A DNA stretch of 64,000 nt, from contig OY282606.1 of NCBI GenBank assembly GCA_958298945.1, positions 74,201,622-74,265,621 of the forward strand. The letters are read 5' to 3'. This document shows, piece by piece, positions 10,910-22,293 of this stretch (positions are counted from its first letter, which is position 1; every line of letters starts with the position of its first letter). The notes beneath the pieces were generated by a model. The model saw only the letters and a list, made by a program, of their open reading frames with translations, was not told the origin of the DNA and made no database searches. Source of the stretch: Atherix ibis (taxonomy: Eukaryota; Arthropoda; Insecta; Diptera; Athericidae). Made by a program: the position numbers and the translations under genes.

Positions 10910-10941
10910 AATTATGAAGGCATATAAATGCCTTCATAATT
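10910..10941. repeat. Perfect 14-bp hairpin, next to the previous one
   Basis: AATTATGAAGGCAT (10910-10923) is followed by the loop ATAA and its exact complement (10928-10941). One base separates it from the hairpin at 10858-10908. It could be a perfect palindromic footprint or the end of a small fold-back element. Confidence 0.9.
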
Positions 10942-11023
10942 TGCAAATAAAAGTTTTTTTTTACGATGGTGTAAGATAAAATTTTCACGATATAAGTACT
11001 AAATAGTATAGTAATGTATGTTC

Positions 11024-12205
11024 CAGAATTAGTATAAGCTTAAATCCGCTGTTTTTTTAGTCAAAAAAACACATATTTTTTTAATAAAAAGCAAAAACAA
11101 ATTTATTCAAAGTACTTGCCCTCGCTAGCTACACATTTTCCCATCTCTCGGGCAATTTTTGGATACATGCCAAAAAAAATTCTTCTCTTTCGAGGCAAAC
11201 CACTTATAAGCCATTTTCGGACGGCTTCGTAAGAATCGAAGTGCTCTTACGTGGCCCATCAATGAAAACACGTGGTAGTCAGAAGGGGCCAGGTCTGGTG
11301 AGTAAGTGGGATGGGGTAGCAAGTAGTTTCGGCCCATTTTTGACGTGTGCGATGGCCTCCAAGTAGTTTCGGACCATTTTTGACGAGTGCGATGGTGCGT
11401 TGTTGTGGAGGAAAATCAGCTTGTCATGCAGAGCACGGTGCAATTTGGTCAGTTGTTGGTGGTAGCGGTGGGCATTGGCAGTTTCACCAGGTTTCAACAT
11501 CTCGTCCGAAGCGATTTAGTCTTCGGGAAGATGTTGATGGTTGACCGGGATCAACCCACGATTTCTTGCGTTTAGGATTCTCGAAATATATCCACTTTTC
11601 ATCGCCTGTCACAATCCGATGCAGGGACGACTTTCTTTTTTATCTGGCGAGCAAAATTTCGCATGTGTTTTGGCATCGCTCCATCTGCCTATCGTTCAAT
11701 TCATGCGGCACCCATTTTCCGATCTTTTCAATCTTCCCCATGGCACGTAAGAGCATGGAAATAGCTGGTTGAGTAACACCCAATTGCTTCGCGAGCATTT
11801 TTTGCGATTGGGTATCATCTTCGTCGTATAGAGCCTGCAATTGATGGTCCTCAACCTTCCTTGACCGATTTTCACGCTTTTTGTCCCACAAGTCAAAATT
11901 GCCGTCTTTAAACCGACAAAACCAATCTCGGCACGTTTTTTCCGATAAAGCACTATCACCATAGGCCTCCATAAGTATTCGATGCAATTCGGCAACCGAT
12001 TTCTTCAAATTGAAGCAGAGAAGCAGATCTTCCCGCATATGCTCTTTTTCTGGCATAAAACTGGACATGATTACCAAAGGAATGTATGTTGTTGTACGAA
12101 ATTGCTGATAATGTGCACTGATTAATATTGACAGATGTCGAACTCTTAAAAAAAAGTATGTCGTGTCCATGGTAGCTTAATACGCTCACTCACGCCATCT
12201 ATGAC
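11024..12205 (-). mobile_element. MLE-E copy 1: Mos1-like (mauritiana-type) mariner, inactive
   Basis: The left end retains a worn terminal repeat (CCAGAATTAGTATAAGCTTA), matching CCAGGTGTATAAGCTTAATT of copy 2 at 32644. The Mos1 ends of Drosophila also begin CCAGGTGTA. The minus strand carries a transposase whose N-terminus (MSSFMPEKEHMREDLLLCFN) clearly resembles that of Mos1. The right end is missing: sequence similarity stops near 12205, just before an MLE-D fragment. No intact target duplication. Confidence 0.88.
11125..12068 (-). pseudogene. Mos1-like mariner transposase pseudogene (MLE-E copy 1)
   Basis: Reads from the ATG at 12068 down. It has the N-terminal helix-turn-helix (AELHRILMEAYGDSALSEKT, CRDWFCRFKDGNFDLWDKK), the second helix-turn-helix (QLGVTQPAISMLLRAMGK) and the linker GKWVPHELNDRQMERCQNTC, then a premature stop after EILLAR near 11640. 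Beyond the stop the same frame resumes with SSLHRIVTGDEKWIYFENPK (first catalytic Asp). The middle is then deleted and frameshifted. FLHNNAPSHS shows the second catalytic Asp changed to Asn, and APSDYHVF keeps the third. It therefore lacks both an open frame and one catalytic residue. Confidence 0.88.
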
Positions 12206-12236
12206 CAAAATTTGATACAGATTCTTTGATCAATTT

Positions 12237-12433
12237 TTTGGAATGGCCGAAAATCGAAGACGAGCCAAAACACTTGCAAGCAAAGCAGCTATCAAAAATT
12301 AACTGAACATTCAAAATAACCGAACTTGTCGGCATAAGTGAGAGACATGAGTACCACTATAACGCCATAAAAAAAACGAAAATCGAATATACGTAACCCG
12401 CTGAAATTCGCGATACTTTTTGAATAGACCTCG
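12237..12433 (-). mobile_element. MLE-D fragment (terminal 200 bp)
   Basis: Matches the right end of the MLE-D element at 43533-44228: the shared text runs from AAAATCGAAGACGAGCCAAA to CGCGATACTTTTTGAA and ends CTCG before a TA at 12434-12435. It contains only the 5' untranslated region and terminal repeat of the minus-oriented element. It abuts the truncated Mos1-like copy on its left. Confidence 0.8.
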
Positions 12434-13134
12434 TACTTTTCGTCGAATTATTTAAGTACAAATCCGACAAAGGCAAAACATTGTTTCGTCGCAAAAAGCC
12501 TACATTGAGAACGCATCCAGGAAAAAATCTCATGGTCCAGAAGAAGGAATAGCATTGCTAACACTTATTTGCAACAACTGCATTTACAATAGATACTTCT
12601 CTACGATATGGAAGTCTGCAGATATTGTAACCATCCAAAAGAAATGTCACTCCTGCACGGAAGCAGATCGCTCCTTTCTTATGTAGGATTTTTTTTTGAA
12701 AAGTTCATCCTAACATAGATAGACTTCACCGAGGAAGAAAACATTATTCCAGAATTCCAATATGGGTTTCGTGAAGACCGCTCTACACAGCACGCACTTT
12801 TAAAGGTACGAAGTAAAAACCGTTCAACATGGCTCTGTTCGCAAGATATTGAAAAGGCATTCGATAGCGTACCACACTTGGGTATCATATTCAAACTCAT
12901 CAAAATGAAATTTCCAAAATATCTGGTTAATCTGGAGACGTATAGACTGTTATGTGGAGACGTATACTAACGGTTCTTCGAGGTATTGTCAGGTATACAC
13001 CAAGGCTCATTAATTTGCCCTAATTTATATAAACTTTACATTGCAGATATATATAAGGTTCAATTAAGCGAAAATACACATATGGTATTATACGCCGATA
13101 CCCTAGTTTACGTGCATCAATGCGACCTAAAGTA

Positions 13135-14455
13135 CGTTCAATAAGTCCTTAGAAAAAGATGGAAAAAAACTGTTTTTTTTTAAAAAAAAATTTTTATTTT
13201 TTAACATGGGCTTTTTTAGCTCTATACACTTTTCCAACCGTTTTTCCAAAATTTTTAACCCGTCCAAAAAATAGGATTTCGGAAGTTCTGCAAAATACTC
13301 ATCCGTTTGAGCAATGACGTCCTCGTTGGAAGTGAACCGTCGTCCGCCAAGCTATTTCTTCAGATTGGGGAAAAGAAAATAGTTACTCGGGGCCAAATCT
13401 GGTGAATAAGCGGGATGCTGCAACAATTCCATTCTCAATTCCACAATTTTGGCTATGGAAACATCACAGGTGTGCACACGCGCATTGTCCTGATGCAAGA
13501 GAATTTTTTTCTTCTTCAGATGGGGGCGTTTCTCTTTGATTTCCTCGCTCAACCGTTGCAATAGCGACGCTTAATACGCTCCTGTTATTGTTTTTCCTTT
13601 TTCCAAGTAGTCGATAAAAATGATGCCCTGCGAATCCCAAAAGACCGTGGCCATCACCTTGCCGGCAGATGGCACAGTTTTTGCCTTCTTCGGAGCCCGT
13701 TCACCCTTGAAAATCTACTGCGATGACTGTCTCTTCGTTTCTGGAGTGTAGTAGTGTATCCAGGTTTCGTCCACAGTGACATATCGACGAAGGAACTCGG
13801 CAGGATTGCGATGAAAGAGTGCCAACATCGCCTCAGAGTCCACTACACGATTGCGCATATTCTCCTCTGAGAGCAAACGCGGAACCCATCTTGCCGAAAT
13901 TTTTTTCACACACAATTTTTCATGCAAAATTGAAGCGACTGTACCTTGTGATATGCCCGTGGCCTCAACTAATTCGCGCACTTTAATTCGCCGATCGTTC
14001 AAAATCAGATCATGGATTTTGTCGATGATTTCAGGAGTAGACACCTCAACTGGGCGTCCTGAACGATGTTCATCTTTTGTGGATGAACGGCCACGTTTAA
14101 ATTCATTCACCCAATTGTAAACCGTCGCAAACACAGGTGCAGATGTGCCATGAACTGCATCCAACTCGGCTTTGATTTCTTTCGGGCTTAAGCCTTTCAA
14201 ATGGAGATGTTTGATGACAGCCCTAAACTCGCTTTTTTCCATTGTTATGCACAAATAAATGTCGTTAACTTTAATCGACGATAGAAATTGACCTACGCTA
14301 TGGATCGAGCTGAAATTATCGATAATGCTACTTACAAATTGACCTACGCTATGCATCAAACTTTCCTGTCGATAATGCTGCTTACAAAAAAAATCTTTAC
14401 TGACACTACGAGCGCAATTTCTCGGATTTTCTAAGGACTTATTGAACGACCCTCG
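13135..14455 (-). mobile_element. MLE-C copy 2: mariner nested in the jockey-like element
   Basis: Close relative of the 7449-8726 element in the opposite orientation, with TA duplications at 13133-13134 and 14456-14457. The right end (CGAGGGTCGTTCAATAAGTC when read inward) is well kept. The left end lacks about 7 bases of the terminal repeat (TACGTTCAATAAG). The region upstream of the transposase start contains a partial duplication of about 60 bp (14272-14385). By eye the coding region is nearly identical to copy 1, so both are recent. Confidence 0.94.
13200..14242 (-). pseudogene. mariner transposase pseudogene (MLE-C copy 2)
   Basis: Starts at the ATG at 14242 (MEKSEFRAVIKHLHLKG) and is open to RQSSQ near 13720, where a Trp codon has become TAG. 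A second stop sits near 13573 (a Tyr codon in copy 1 has become TAA) and a third near 13350 (Trp to TAG). All three catalytic regions are still readable: VTVDETW, LHQDNARVHT and APSNYFLF, but the third Asp is Asn here. The C-terminus also differs in frame from copy 1. The defects are few, which fits recent inactivation. Confidence 0.92.
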
Positions 14456-15784
14456 TAGCATTGGAAGCTATTAAGGTATCAGTCAATAAACTGACAGAAT
14501 ACTATGACGAATGGGGTCTTCAAGTAAACATTCCAAAGTCAGCGTGTTTGTGCCTCACGACGTCAGAGAAGAAGAAATTGGAAGACTGCGGGCTTGGAGA
14601 TAAGGGTGACTCGATAATAAGGCGCGTGGACAATCTTAAGTATCTAGGCTTGAATCTTAACAAGAACTTCAAATTCAACTCCTTTGTCAGGGATTAAATT
14701 TAAAAAAAACTAACGGCATAATTTGCAGGCTTCTGAGAATGTATCGTTCAGAAATCCTACGCAAGGACGTCAAACTCATTATTTATAAGCAATTTATAAG
14801 AGCTGCCTCATCTGGTCATCTATTTCCCTAACAGTAGCAACGAAACTGCGCAGGTTAGAAAGGTAGATCTTACGAAAAGCCACAGGACTCGGCAGACCTA
14901 AACTGACAAAATAATTTATATCAAACGACTGGTTGTACAGGGAGGCAGGCGTTTCCCCACTTGTGGTATGGCAAATGGGAATAATGGGCAAATGGATAAA
15001 ATCATTAACCCGTCATCAAAACAGACCAGTAAGGCAGCTCTAACGGAAAACAAATTACTGAAGATCTTGAGAAACTCCAAGTATATGTCACCATTACTTC
15101 TATTGGAGGACACAGAAGAAGCTCTAACGCAACGACTCCAGATTTACAAGAATACGCCAAAGGGATTACATCAGTTGCCGGATTAAAATATAGAATATAG
15201 AATTTAGAATTTAGTTTTTAGTTTTAAGATTAGTTTTAAGAATAATTATACAAAAATCCATGTTTAGTTTATAAGAGTCGATTTAAGGTTTAAGGTTAGG
15301 TTTAGGATGTAAGAATGTTTTTTAAAAATATCATAATAAGATAATTAAAATATTATATATGAATTAGAAATAAATTCACGGATAGCAGAAAGCTAAGAAT
15401 CAATAAAGACAAAGATTGAGCTAGGATTAAATATTCTTAAGAGAAAATATTATTAAGATTATATTATAAGAAAACTTTAAAATGTTAAGGATATGTATTA
15501 AACAAACTTTAACTTGAGCTTGGCCAATCATGAGTCCGGCAACCTTCTACGAAATACACTATCGTTCATAAGTATTTCGAGTGGTTGCGTTCATTTTATT
15601 TTTAATTTTCCATCTAAATAGGGTATTCTCATTTAATTAAAGGTCCTTGGACAAGGGGTTCTCATGAAAAATATTTATTCCAAGCGAGACAGCTATCAAA
15701 TTTGTAGGATATCTTCTGTTTTTTGATAGCCTCACAAGATGTCCTTTATAAGCGTTACAGAATTATTTTTATACTAAAGGATTA

Positions 15785-16515
15785 TTCAATTTGTACTTTG
15801 GAAAGTTAAGTTACAAAAACTATAATTATTACAATACTTGGAACATGCTATCATGCCTCAAATAGAACATCATTCAAATGGCTCATACGAGAATTCTTTT
15901 AGGACACGATCTTATTGAGGTAATTTTGATGACTGTTTTGCACATTTTCTACTGTAGCCAAACTATAACTTGATGTATATTGATTTTAAAATGCTCTAAA
16001 GTTTAAGTATTCTCTGCGAAAATACGATTTTTTATGGAGGTCTATTAAAAAAATGTCTAGCGGCGTCAAATCGCACGATCTTGAGGACCAATCGGCATCA
16101 CAAAATCTCAAAATTATGCATTCTGGGAAATTTTTCCACAATAAATTCTAAGATTTTTTGTACCAAGTGGCTTTTGGCGCCGTTTTGTTAAAACCACTTA
16201 TGGTCCAGAATAAAATCTTTAACTTCATGCTAAAATAAAAGTGTTATATGGTATTAGAGCTCAGAAGTTGGCAGTAACGGTCTCCCATTATTCATTTTCA
16301 AAGAAATACGACTCAATAACACCTGACAGTGACTTTTCGTAGAAACAATATATTTTTTACGATCACTTGACGGTTTTTAGAGCCTCATATAGAAATGGGC
16401 CTTCTTGCTGAAAAACAATTTTGAGCCTCATCGAGCGAAATATCTCTTAAACGCATTATTTAAATGGTCTGCTATGTAAAATGGCAAATTAAAAGCTAAA
16501 TAAACTAAATTATAT
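15785..16515 (-). mobile_element. DD41D (rosa-like) transposon remnant 1
   Basis: The left end TTCAATTTGTACTTTGGAAA follows a TA and matches the ends of the elements at 57425 and 53540. Inside, the minus strand matches related copies along GTCAAATCGCACGATCTTG (complement of the PPRSCDLTPLD coding region), then the GTTAAAACCAC and GGTCCAGAATAAAATCTT blocks and the GGCAGTAACGGTCTCC block (complement of the TVNGERY coding region). All frames are broken. The right end is placed by similarity to the 57425 copy (AAAATGGCAAA near 16490). The DD41D label rests on recalled family motifs. Confidence 0.72.
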
Positions 16516-19500
16516 ATATGTTCTTTCAGAATATTAAAATGGATAATTCCTTATAATTTTTATTCAACCATATCTGAGTCATTGCTACTATATCGTTTCT
16601 CTCTTCTAAATGTTGACAAACAAATGCGTACCTATTTAAAACCATAATTGAAAATTTTGATAGGTCACCCCAACATACCTTTTCTACTCTAGTAGTCATC
16701 AATTTTTTTTATTTTATTATAGTAGTAATTTCATTTATTTCAATGCTTTTTTTCTTTTTCTTGGATATAAAGAAGATCATCCTTACAATCAGGGTTCTCT
16801 TAACTCTTCTACTCACTGCTATTACGTAAATTTTTTTTCTTTACCATTTTAATTTATCTTTGCGGTTCTTTATTTTTTTTATAAGTCCTTTTAATATATA
16901 TTTTGCATATATACAAATTTTAATCAGATTTGTTCTAAATATTTAAATAGTTTAAGTTTTAGCAATTTTTAAAATAAAATTAGTACTAAGTTATGTCATC
17001 ATAAAATAGTATATAAAATATAATAAATTGATGAAAGCTGTTTTCAAAAATATACAATTAACTAAGTCATTATACCTCCCCTCACCCATTTAGTAACTAA
17101 TAGTTGTAGAGATAGATACAAATAAATGGTACAGAGTTGATCTATCTCTCCAAATGGGCTATAGTTAAGATTAGACGCTCTCCTCCCACCACTCATACGA
17201 TTTCTTAACTCATAATGAACCAAAAAATCATCCTTAAGAATATTCACATGGATTAATAATACACTCGGTATACTTGTACAATATCTGAACGCAGATTTGT
17301 CAAAGATTATTGCATATTTAGAGTTAATATTTTTAGCAACCAAACAATTATTACCAAAAAAAAAGGAATTATCCTATTTTTGTAAGGATAAGTGAAGAAG
17401 CGCTTCCATGTATTCAAGAAATAATAATCTGAATCTTTTACCCTATTATGTTCCATACATTTTTCAGAAAAAAACATTTTTCAAACGCTTTCCATGCAAA
17501 AAAGCATTCCATCTTTGGACCACATTTACTGAGGCCATAACGTTCCAGGATCCAACTACTTCTAAACAGCCATAAGATATTGTGAGGCCTTAACTACTCA
17601 CTTTAGTATTAATTTTATATGAAAATGAAATGCTTAAATGCCAATAATTGAATAGAACTGTAACCTGTGTCCTTTGAAAAAATGTTTGCTTCCATATTCA
17701 ATTTTTCTTTAGAAATATAAGCTAACAAAATACATCAACTTAAATTAATAAAACAAATCTTTTTTTTTTAGAAGAAGAAAAAAAAACAAACTCCATCAAC
17801 CTTTTAATAAACAAATACTATTTTAACCAAAAACAAGCGTATTTTATAAATTGAAAAGTTTTATAAAAGTAACTTTTTACATTTCACAATTCCCTTTTTT
17901 TTTTGTATTTGTAATCAAATTTCAGTAGCTTTCTAAACCATTTTAACTATACCCCAAATTGAACGAATATTTGTAAATTTGTATTTTCTAACGAATAAAA
18001 TCTAAAATCAATGAACAATTTCAAAGTGAATCTACTTCAGAACAAAAACTAATTCTAAACTCTTTTTACAATATTATATATAACAAAGTAAAAAATTATC
18101 TCTAAAATTGGTTGAAAGAGAAAATTAAAATATTTTTTTATTTTCATAACATACAAAAAGGTGAAGTGGTGGATAGGTGAGTGTTCCTTCCCTCAAATTT
18201 TGCTTTTATTCTTTTTGTAAAAAATGAAAGGATAACCAAAATTAAGTTATGGAAAAAATAACTAAGAAATTAACAGCCATATTAAAATAGAAGCAGTAGC
18301 TGATAATATGTGTAGTATTGAATTGTTCATACCCGTAAGTTTTAAGGGAGAGTAGCTAGTAGAGAGGTAAGGGAGAGTAACCAAACGTTGGATGATTTTT
18401 ACACTTAAGAGAATATATTTACTTCATGGAATAAACTAAATTCAAATAAATAAAATCAACAACAATAAATTATACTAAATAAATAAATAAATAATTTTTG
18501 TATATTTATAATAGTTATTTCTTTAAAGTAAAATTTTTCTATATAAATGGTAAGAAATATCTTTTTGGAAGCGTGGGCAGTGCTGGTGGAGGGAGGGGGG
18601 GAGGTGTGGTATATGGCTGACGTTGTATTGAATAGTCAGCGAAGATGGGTGAATTTTTACAAAGCTTTTGAACGGTAAAATCAGCGATTCGGCATAAATT
18701 TGATTAAATTCGTTTTTGCCTAAACTTCGGGGTTGGCTTAGCTATAGTCGGTTTGTGCGACGTTTGTTTTTAGAGTCGAACAAAGGTTTGATGGTAGTTA
18801 GTGCCCTCCGCCGATTCACTTCTCTATAGAGATCAACGTTCAGCAGTACTCTTGTATCGAAAACCTTTGGCTTACTGACAATCGTTCTTCGTCTGTATGT
18901 ATTCGAAATTTGTTTTACCAAAAATTCTGTCAGTTATCTCTGCCCAACTGTATTTATGTATATGTAAGGATATATTTTGGCTACAACATCACCTACTATA
19001 TATGTAAATATACAATATATAAATAGAATATTGCCCAAGATATATACGTATGTGTATATGCATTCGATTATCGGCAAGTCGGCAAAGCATTCATAATTAC
19101 ATATGTACGTACGGATAGGAAGAACATACACAGTTTGTTATCTTCAAAATATTTCCTCCGTCCCAAATTCGAACTAACTTAGGATGTGTATCGATTGTTG
19201 GAATATATTTTTTTCAAACTGGATGGATGGTTAACAGAAAAAGTTCGCCCGCCAATATGATTCCCAGTTAGGGCTTTTGTATATACGAATATAGGGAAAT
19301 CACCCTCAACAATACTCGAAATTCCAAGGATTCTTCAGGTTCTTATTATTCCGTTGAACAAGGCAATTTTTCACTTTTCCTCAGTATATCTCTTCGTCAT
19401 TGTGTTTCTTCTACTATTCTTCTCTTCTACAATTTATTCATTTTTTTTCAAGCTCATTTTTCTACTTTTTTTTTTATTTTACCATACAGAAAATTTTTTT

Positions 19501-20084
19501 CTGTAAATTCTTTTTTTTTTCTTTATTTTTTTTATTTACGTTCGATTATATGCTTAGAAAACTATGTGCTCATCGATCTATTTACGAGAAAATATGCAGA
19601 TTATCTACTTGAACTTTTCTGGAAATGTAAAATAAATAAGTTAAAAAAAAATAATAACATACGATTACTAAGGCGTGACAGTTTCGATTTTTTATCGTTA
19701 TAAATTTAACGTATTTAATTGTAGCTATTTTTTCAATATCATAGAAATTAAGTATTTTTTTTTTTCAATTTATTTAAATATGTTCTCAATATTATATGTT
19801 CCATGTCAAAGTTATTAGAGAATAAAAGCAAGCAGGTAAGAAAGTCGTAGTTGAATTGTTATATTTTCAGATTAAGACTGGAAACTATCAATGCAAAATA
19901 TTGTATTTACTTCAAATCGATTTTTTACTAAACTGAATACTTCAATATGACAATGTGACGAATTTTTTTTACTTCAAAAAATTTACTTTATTTTTATACA
20001 TCGATGCTATTTCCTTAGCAAAACTACTCATCAGTTTCAATGTTAAGAGACGATCTGACACCACAGAGTACTCACGTCAATTTT
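16516..20084. other. AT-rich intergenic DNA with a GC-richer block
   Basis: No gene was found. The block 18545-18900 is clearly less AT-rich than its surroundings, begins with a G-rich run (GGAGGGAGGGGGGGAGGTGT near 18585) and has no reading frame or repeat partner in the window, so it is a candidate for conserved non-coding or regulatory DNA. Confidence 0.35.
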
Positions 20085-20668
20085 GACTGCATCTCACACA
20101 AAATTTTATTGCATATCGTGGCTCTAAGTGCCGCTGTTTCATTTTTCGTAACGCCCTACAAAAACACAACTAATATATTATTCTCTATAGCAGGTATGTC
20201 AAACTATTGCTCGCAGAGGCCCATAAACAATGTGATTTTTCGTGACGTAATTGCAAGTTTTATTTTTTTTAAAAATTATGCAAAAATTCGTTTTGACGTG
20301 TTTCCTTACGTATCTTTCTAAAAACAAAATTTCAAAGTTGCTTTTTTTATAATATATTAATAAAATAGAAGAAATTACAAATGAATTCGATAAACGTTTC
20401 GATGATTGCAAAGAGTTACAAGAAATGTTTTCTCTTTTTATTAGACTTTTTATGTTATTCCTTTGAAGTTGAAAAAGCTACAACTTCGATGTAAACTGGA
20501 ATTAATTGAGTTCCAGAATGATTCGGTTTTAAAATATTAATATCGAGAACTAGGAACTCCCGAAACATATTTCTATTAAGGTGAAGAAAACCTGCAAATT
20601 AGAAAGCTTACAAAAAAAATTTTATGCTTGTTCAATAATGAAGATTTATTATTCTGTCTTTGAATATA

Positions 20669-21920
20669 TTGGGTTGGTGCAAAAGTTATGACGGTTTTTT
20701 ATGATCCCAGGTAAAAAAAATTTTTCTTCAGAAATGATGAATAGTATCTTCTTTTAAATGATTGCATTATATAAAGGATGCTTTCCCTCAACTTTCTATT
20801 CAGTTTTGGCCTGGCCAGAGTACAGTGAAGAGCCCTTGTATTTTTTCGAAAGTCGGTCGATAAAGTGCATTTACGTCATTGTTTACTTTATGAATTCCGT
20901 AAAGACAATACCGCGAGTGTGGCAACCAAAAACATTTCCGAAGTGTATGGAACAGATGTCATCAAAGTTCGGCAGGCACAAAGATGGTTTACAAAATTCC
21001 GATCTGGGGATTTTTCACTAATTGATAAACCACGTACCAGGCGCCCATTGAAGTCTGATGAGGACAAGTTAAAAGTCATAATTGACACCGATGGGAGTCA
21101 ACCATACAACCGTATTAAGGCATTTGAAGCGTATGGGGATGGTTTCGCGGTACGACGTTTGGATACCTCATCAATTGTCGGCTGCCAATTTATTGGATCG
21201 TGTTTCAACGTGCGTTGCTTTGATTGCGAGACAAAAACATGAATCTTTTTTGCATCGTTTGGTAACGGGAGATGAGAAATGGGTCGTGTACAACAACGTG
21301 ACAAGAATAAGACATTGGGCTATACCTGGACAAGCCCCATTAACAACTTCGAAAGCCGAAATCCATCAAAAAAAAGTTATGTTTTGTGTTTGGTGGGATT
21401 GTAAGGGTATTGTGTATTTTGAACTCTTGGAACGCAATCAGACAATTACAGCAGAGCGATATTGTCAGCAATTATCCAAATTGAACATCGCCCTTCAAAA
21501 GGATAGACCAGAATTGGTAAACAGAAAAGGGGTAGTGTTTCATCACGACAACGCGCGACCACATGTGGCTATGATGACCCAACACAAGCTGAATGAGTTG
21601 AATTGGGATTATATCAAGCATCCACCGTATTCTCCAGATCTTGCTCCTTCCGATTTTCATTTATTCCGATCACTGCAAAACTTTTTAAATGATAAAACAT
21701 TTCATACAATAGAGCAGGTAAAAACATCCCTTTCTACATATTTCGCATCAAAATCCAAGGAATTTTACACTAATGGTATTAATAAGTTGATAGAAAGATG
21801 GGAGGAGGTTATAAGAACGGATGGAAATTATATAATTGATTAAATAAATAATACAAATTTTTAAAAAAAATGTTTAATTCTATATGTAACAAAAACGTCA
21901 TTACTTTTGCACCAACCCAA
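20669..21920 (+). mobile_element. MLE-B: almost complete mariner inside the hAT element
   Basis: Terminal repeats begin TTGGGTTGGTGCAAAAGTTA and are mirrored at the right end, flanked by TA at 20667-20668 and 21921-21922. The outer bases resemble the Hsmar1/cecropia type of mariner end as I recall it. It is a single copy in this window, and its clean ends and nearly open transposase suggest that it is among the youngest insertions here. Confidence 0.95.
20865..21843 (+). pseudogene. mariner transposase with one frame disruption (MLE-B)
   Basis: The start at 20865 reads MHLRHCLLYEFRKDNTASVA, followed by helix-turn-helix text and QRWFTKFRSGDFSLIDKP, as in other mariners. Between about 21090 and 21112 the frame changes, apparently with loss of part of the second helix-turn-helix (text resumes NHTTVLRHLKRMGMVSRYD). 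From there the frame is open to the stop at 21843. It contains VWIPHQL, LVTGDEKW (first Asp), HHDNARPH (second) and APSDFHLF (third), with 34 residues between the last two. The C-terminus LIERWEEVIRTDGNY is the normal mariner ending. Apart from the single lesion the catalytic domain is intact. Confidence 0.92.
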
Positions 21921-22293
21921 TAGATATTGAGTAGGAGGAAGAAACCGCTGCCAAAAGACAATTACAATAATTCCAGTTTTATAAATATGCTCATTAAATA
22001 AAATAGAAGCAATACTATAGCAATTATATATTGTTGAGTTGAATATAATATGTATATATATATTGCTGCATTTTCATGTCCAAATATAATTTGAAGAAAT
22101 ATTTTTAAATGCGACTAGTCGGCGTGACTATTACCAGTTGCATTAAATGGCCTGTTGTTTAAATGAGTTTGACACACTAGGATAGTAACCAGACGATATT
22201 AAAACGAGGAGCCCACATACAACTTTCCGTAATGCCAAACACCTCGTATGATGATAATATTTTCGCATTAGAACTATAGGAAAGTTAAACATA

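Larger units (their letters stand above)
12440..15500 (+). mobile_element. Jockey-like non-LTR retrotransposon remnant, split by MLE-C copy 2
   Basis: The left part (to 13134) translates in broken frames to reverse transcriptase motifs: KSHGPEEGIALLTLICNNC, then IIPEFQYGFREDRSTQHALL, DIEKAFDSVPHLGIIFKLIK (motif A region, about 12845-12900), SGIHQGSLICPNLYKLYIAD (motif B) and VLYADTLVYVH (YADD with the last Asp changed to Thr). After the mariner, 14458-14700 continues with KLTEYYDEWGLQVNIPKSAC and RRVDNLKYLGLNLNKNFKF, the thumb region of jockey-type enzymes. Frames degrade to about 15185, and an AT-rich, TTTAGTTTTAAGATTAG-type tail follows, typical of a 3' untranslated region. A one-base frame difference exists across the mariner site. 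Dead copy. Confidence 0.82.
20191..22180 (+). mobile_element. hAT-like element remnant, itself split by a mariner
   Basis: The ends are inverted repeats: CAGGTATGTCAAACT at 20191 and CTAGTGTGTCAAACT read inward from 22180 (12 of 15 matching), of the CAGnG-TGTCAAACT type seen in hAT elements. At about 20365-20640 broken frames read EITNEFDKRFDDCKELQEMF, then KLELIEFQNDS and FYKHIS-like pieces, resembling the C-terminal half of ZBED5/FAM200/GTF2IRD2-type hAT transposases. The reading is interrupted at 20668 by the mariner at 20669-21920. No convincing 8-bp target duplication remains: CTCTATAG at the left, GATAGTAA at the right. Confidence 0.68.
20085..22246 (-). mobile_element. MLE-G copy 4: mariner-type fragment split by a hAT insertion
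   Basis: The left piece 20085-20190 matches the MLE-G copy near 60665-60725 (GCCCTACAAAAACA shared). The right piece 22181-22246 continues the same alignment (TAGTAACCAGACGATATTAAAA here, TAGTAGCCGGACGACGTTGA there) and ends ACACCTCG before a TA at 22247-22248, the same terminus as at 60816. Everything between is a hAT element. Only the 5' untranslated part of MLE-G remains. Confidence 0.7.

Noticed and set aside
20758..21021. Open frame overlapping the start of the MLE-B transposase
   Set aside because: Another frame of the same DNA reads the genuine mariner N-terminus (LLYEFRKDNTASVATKNISE); this one is its shadow.
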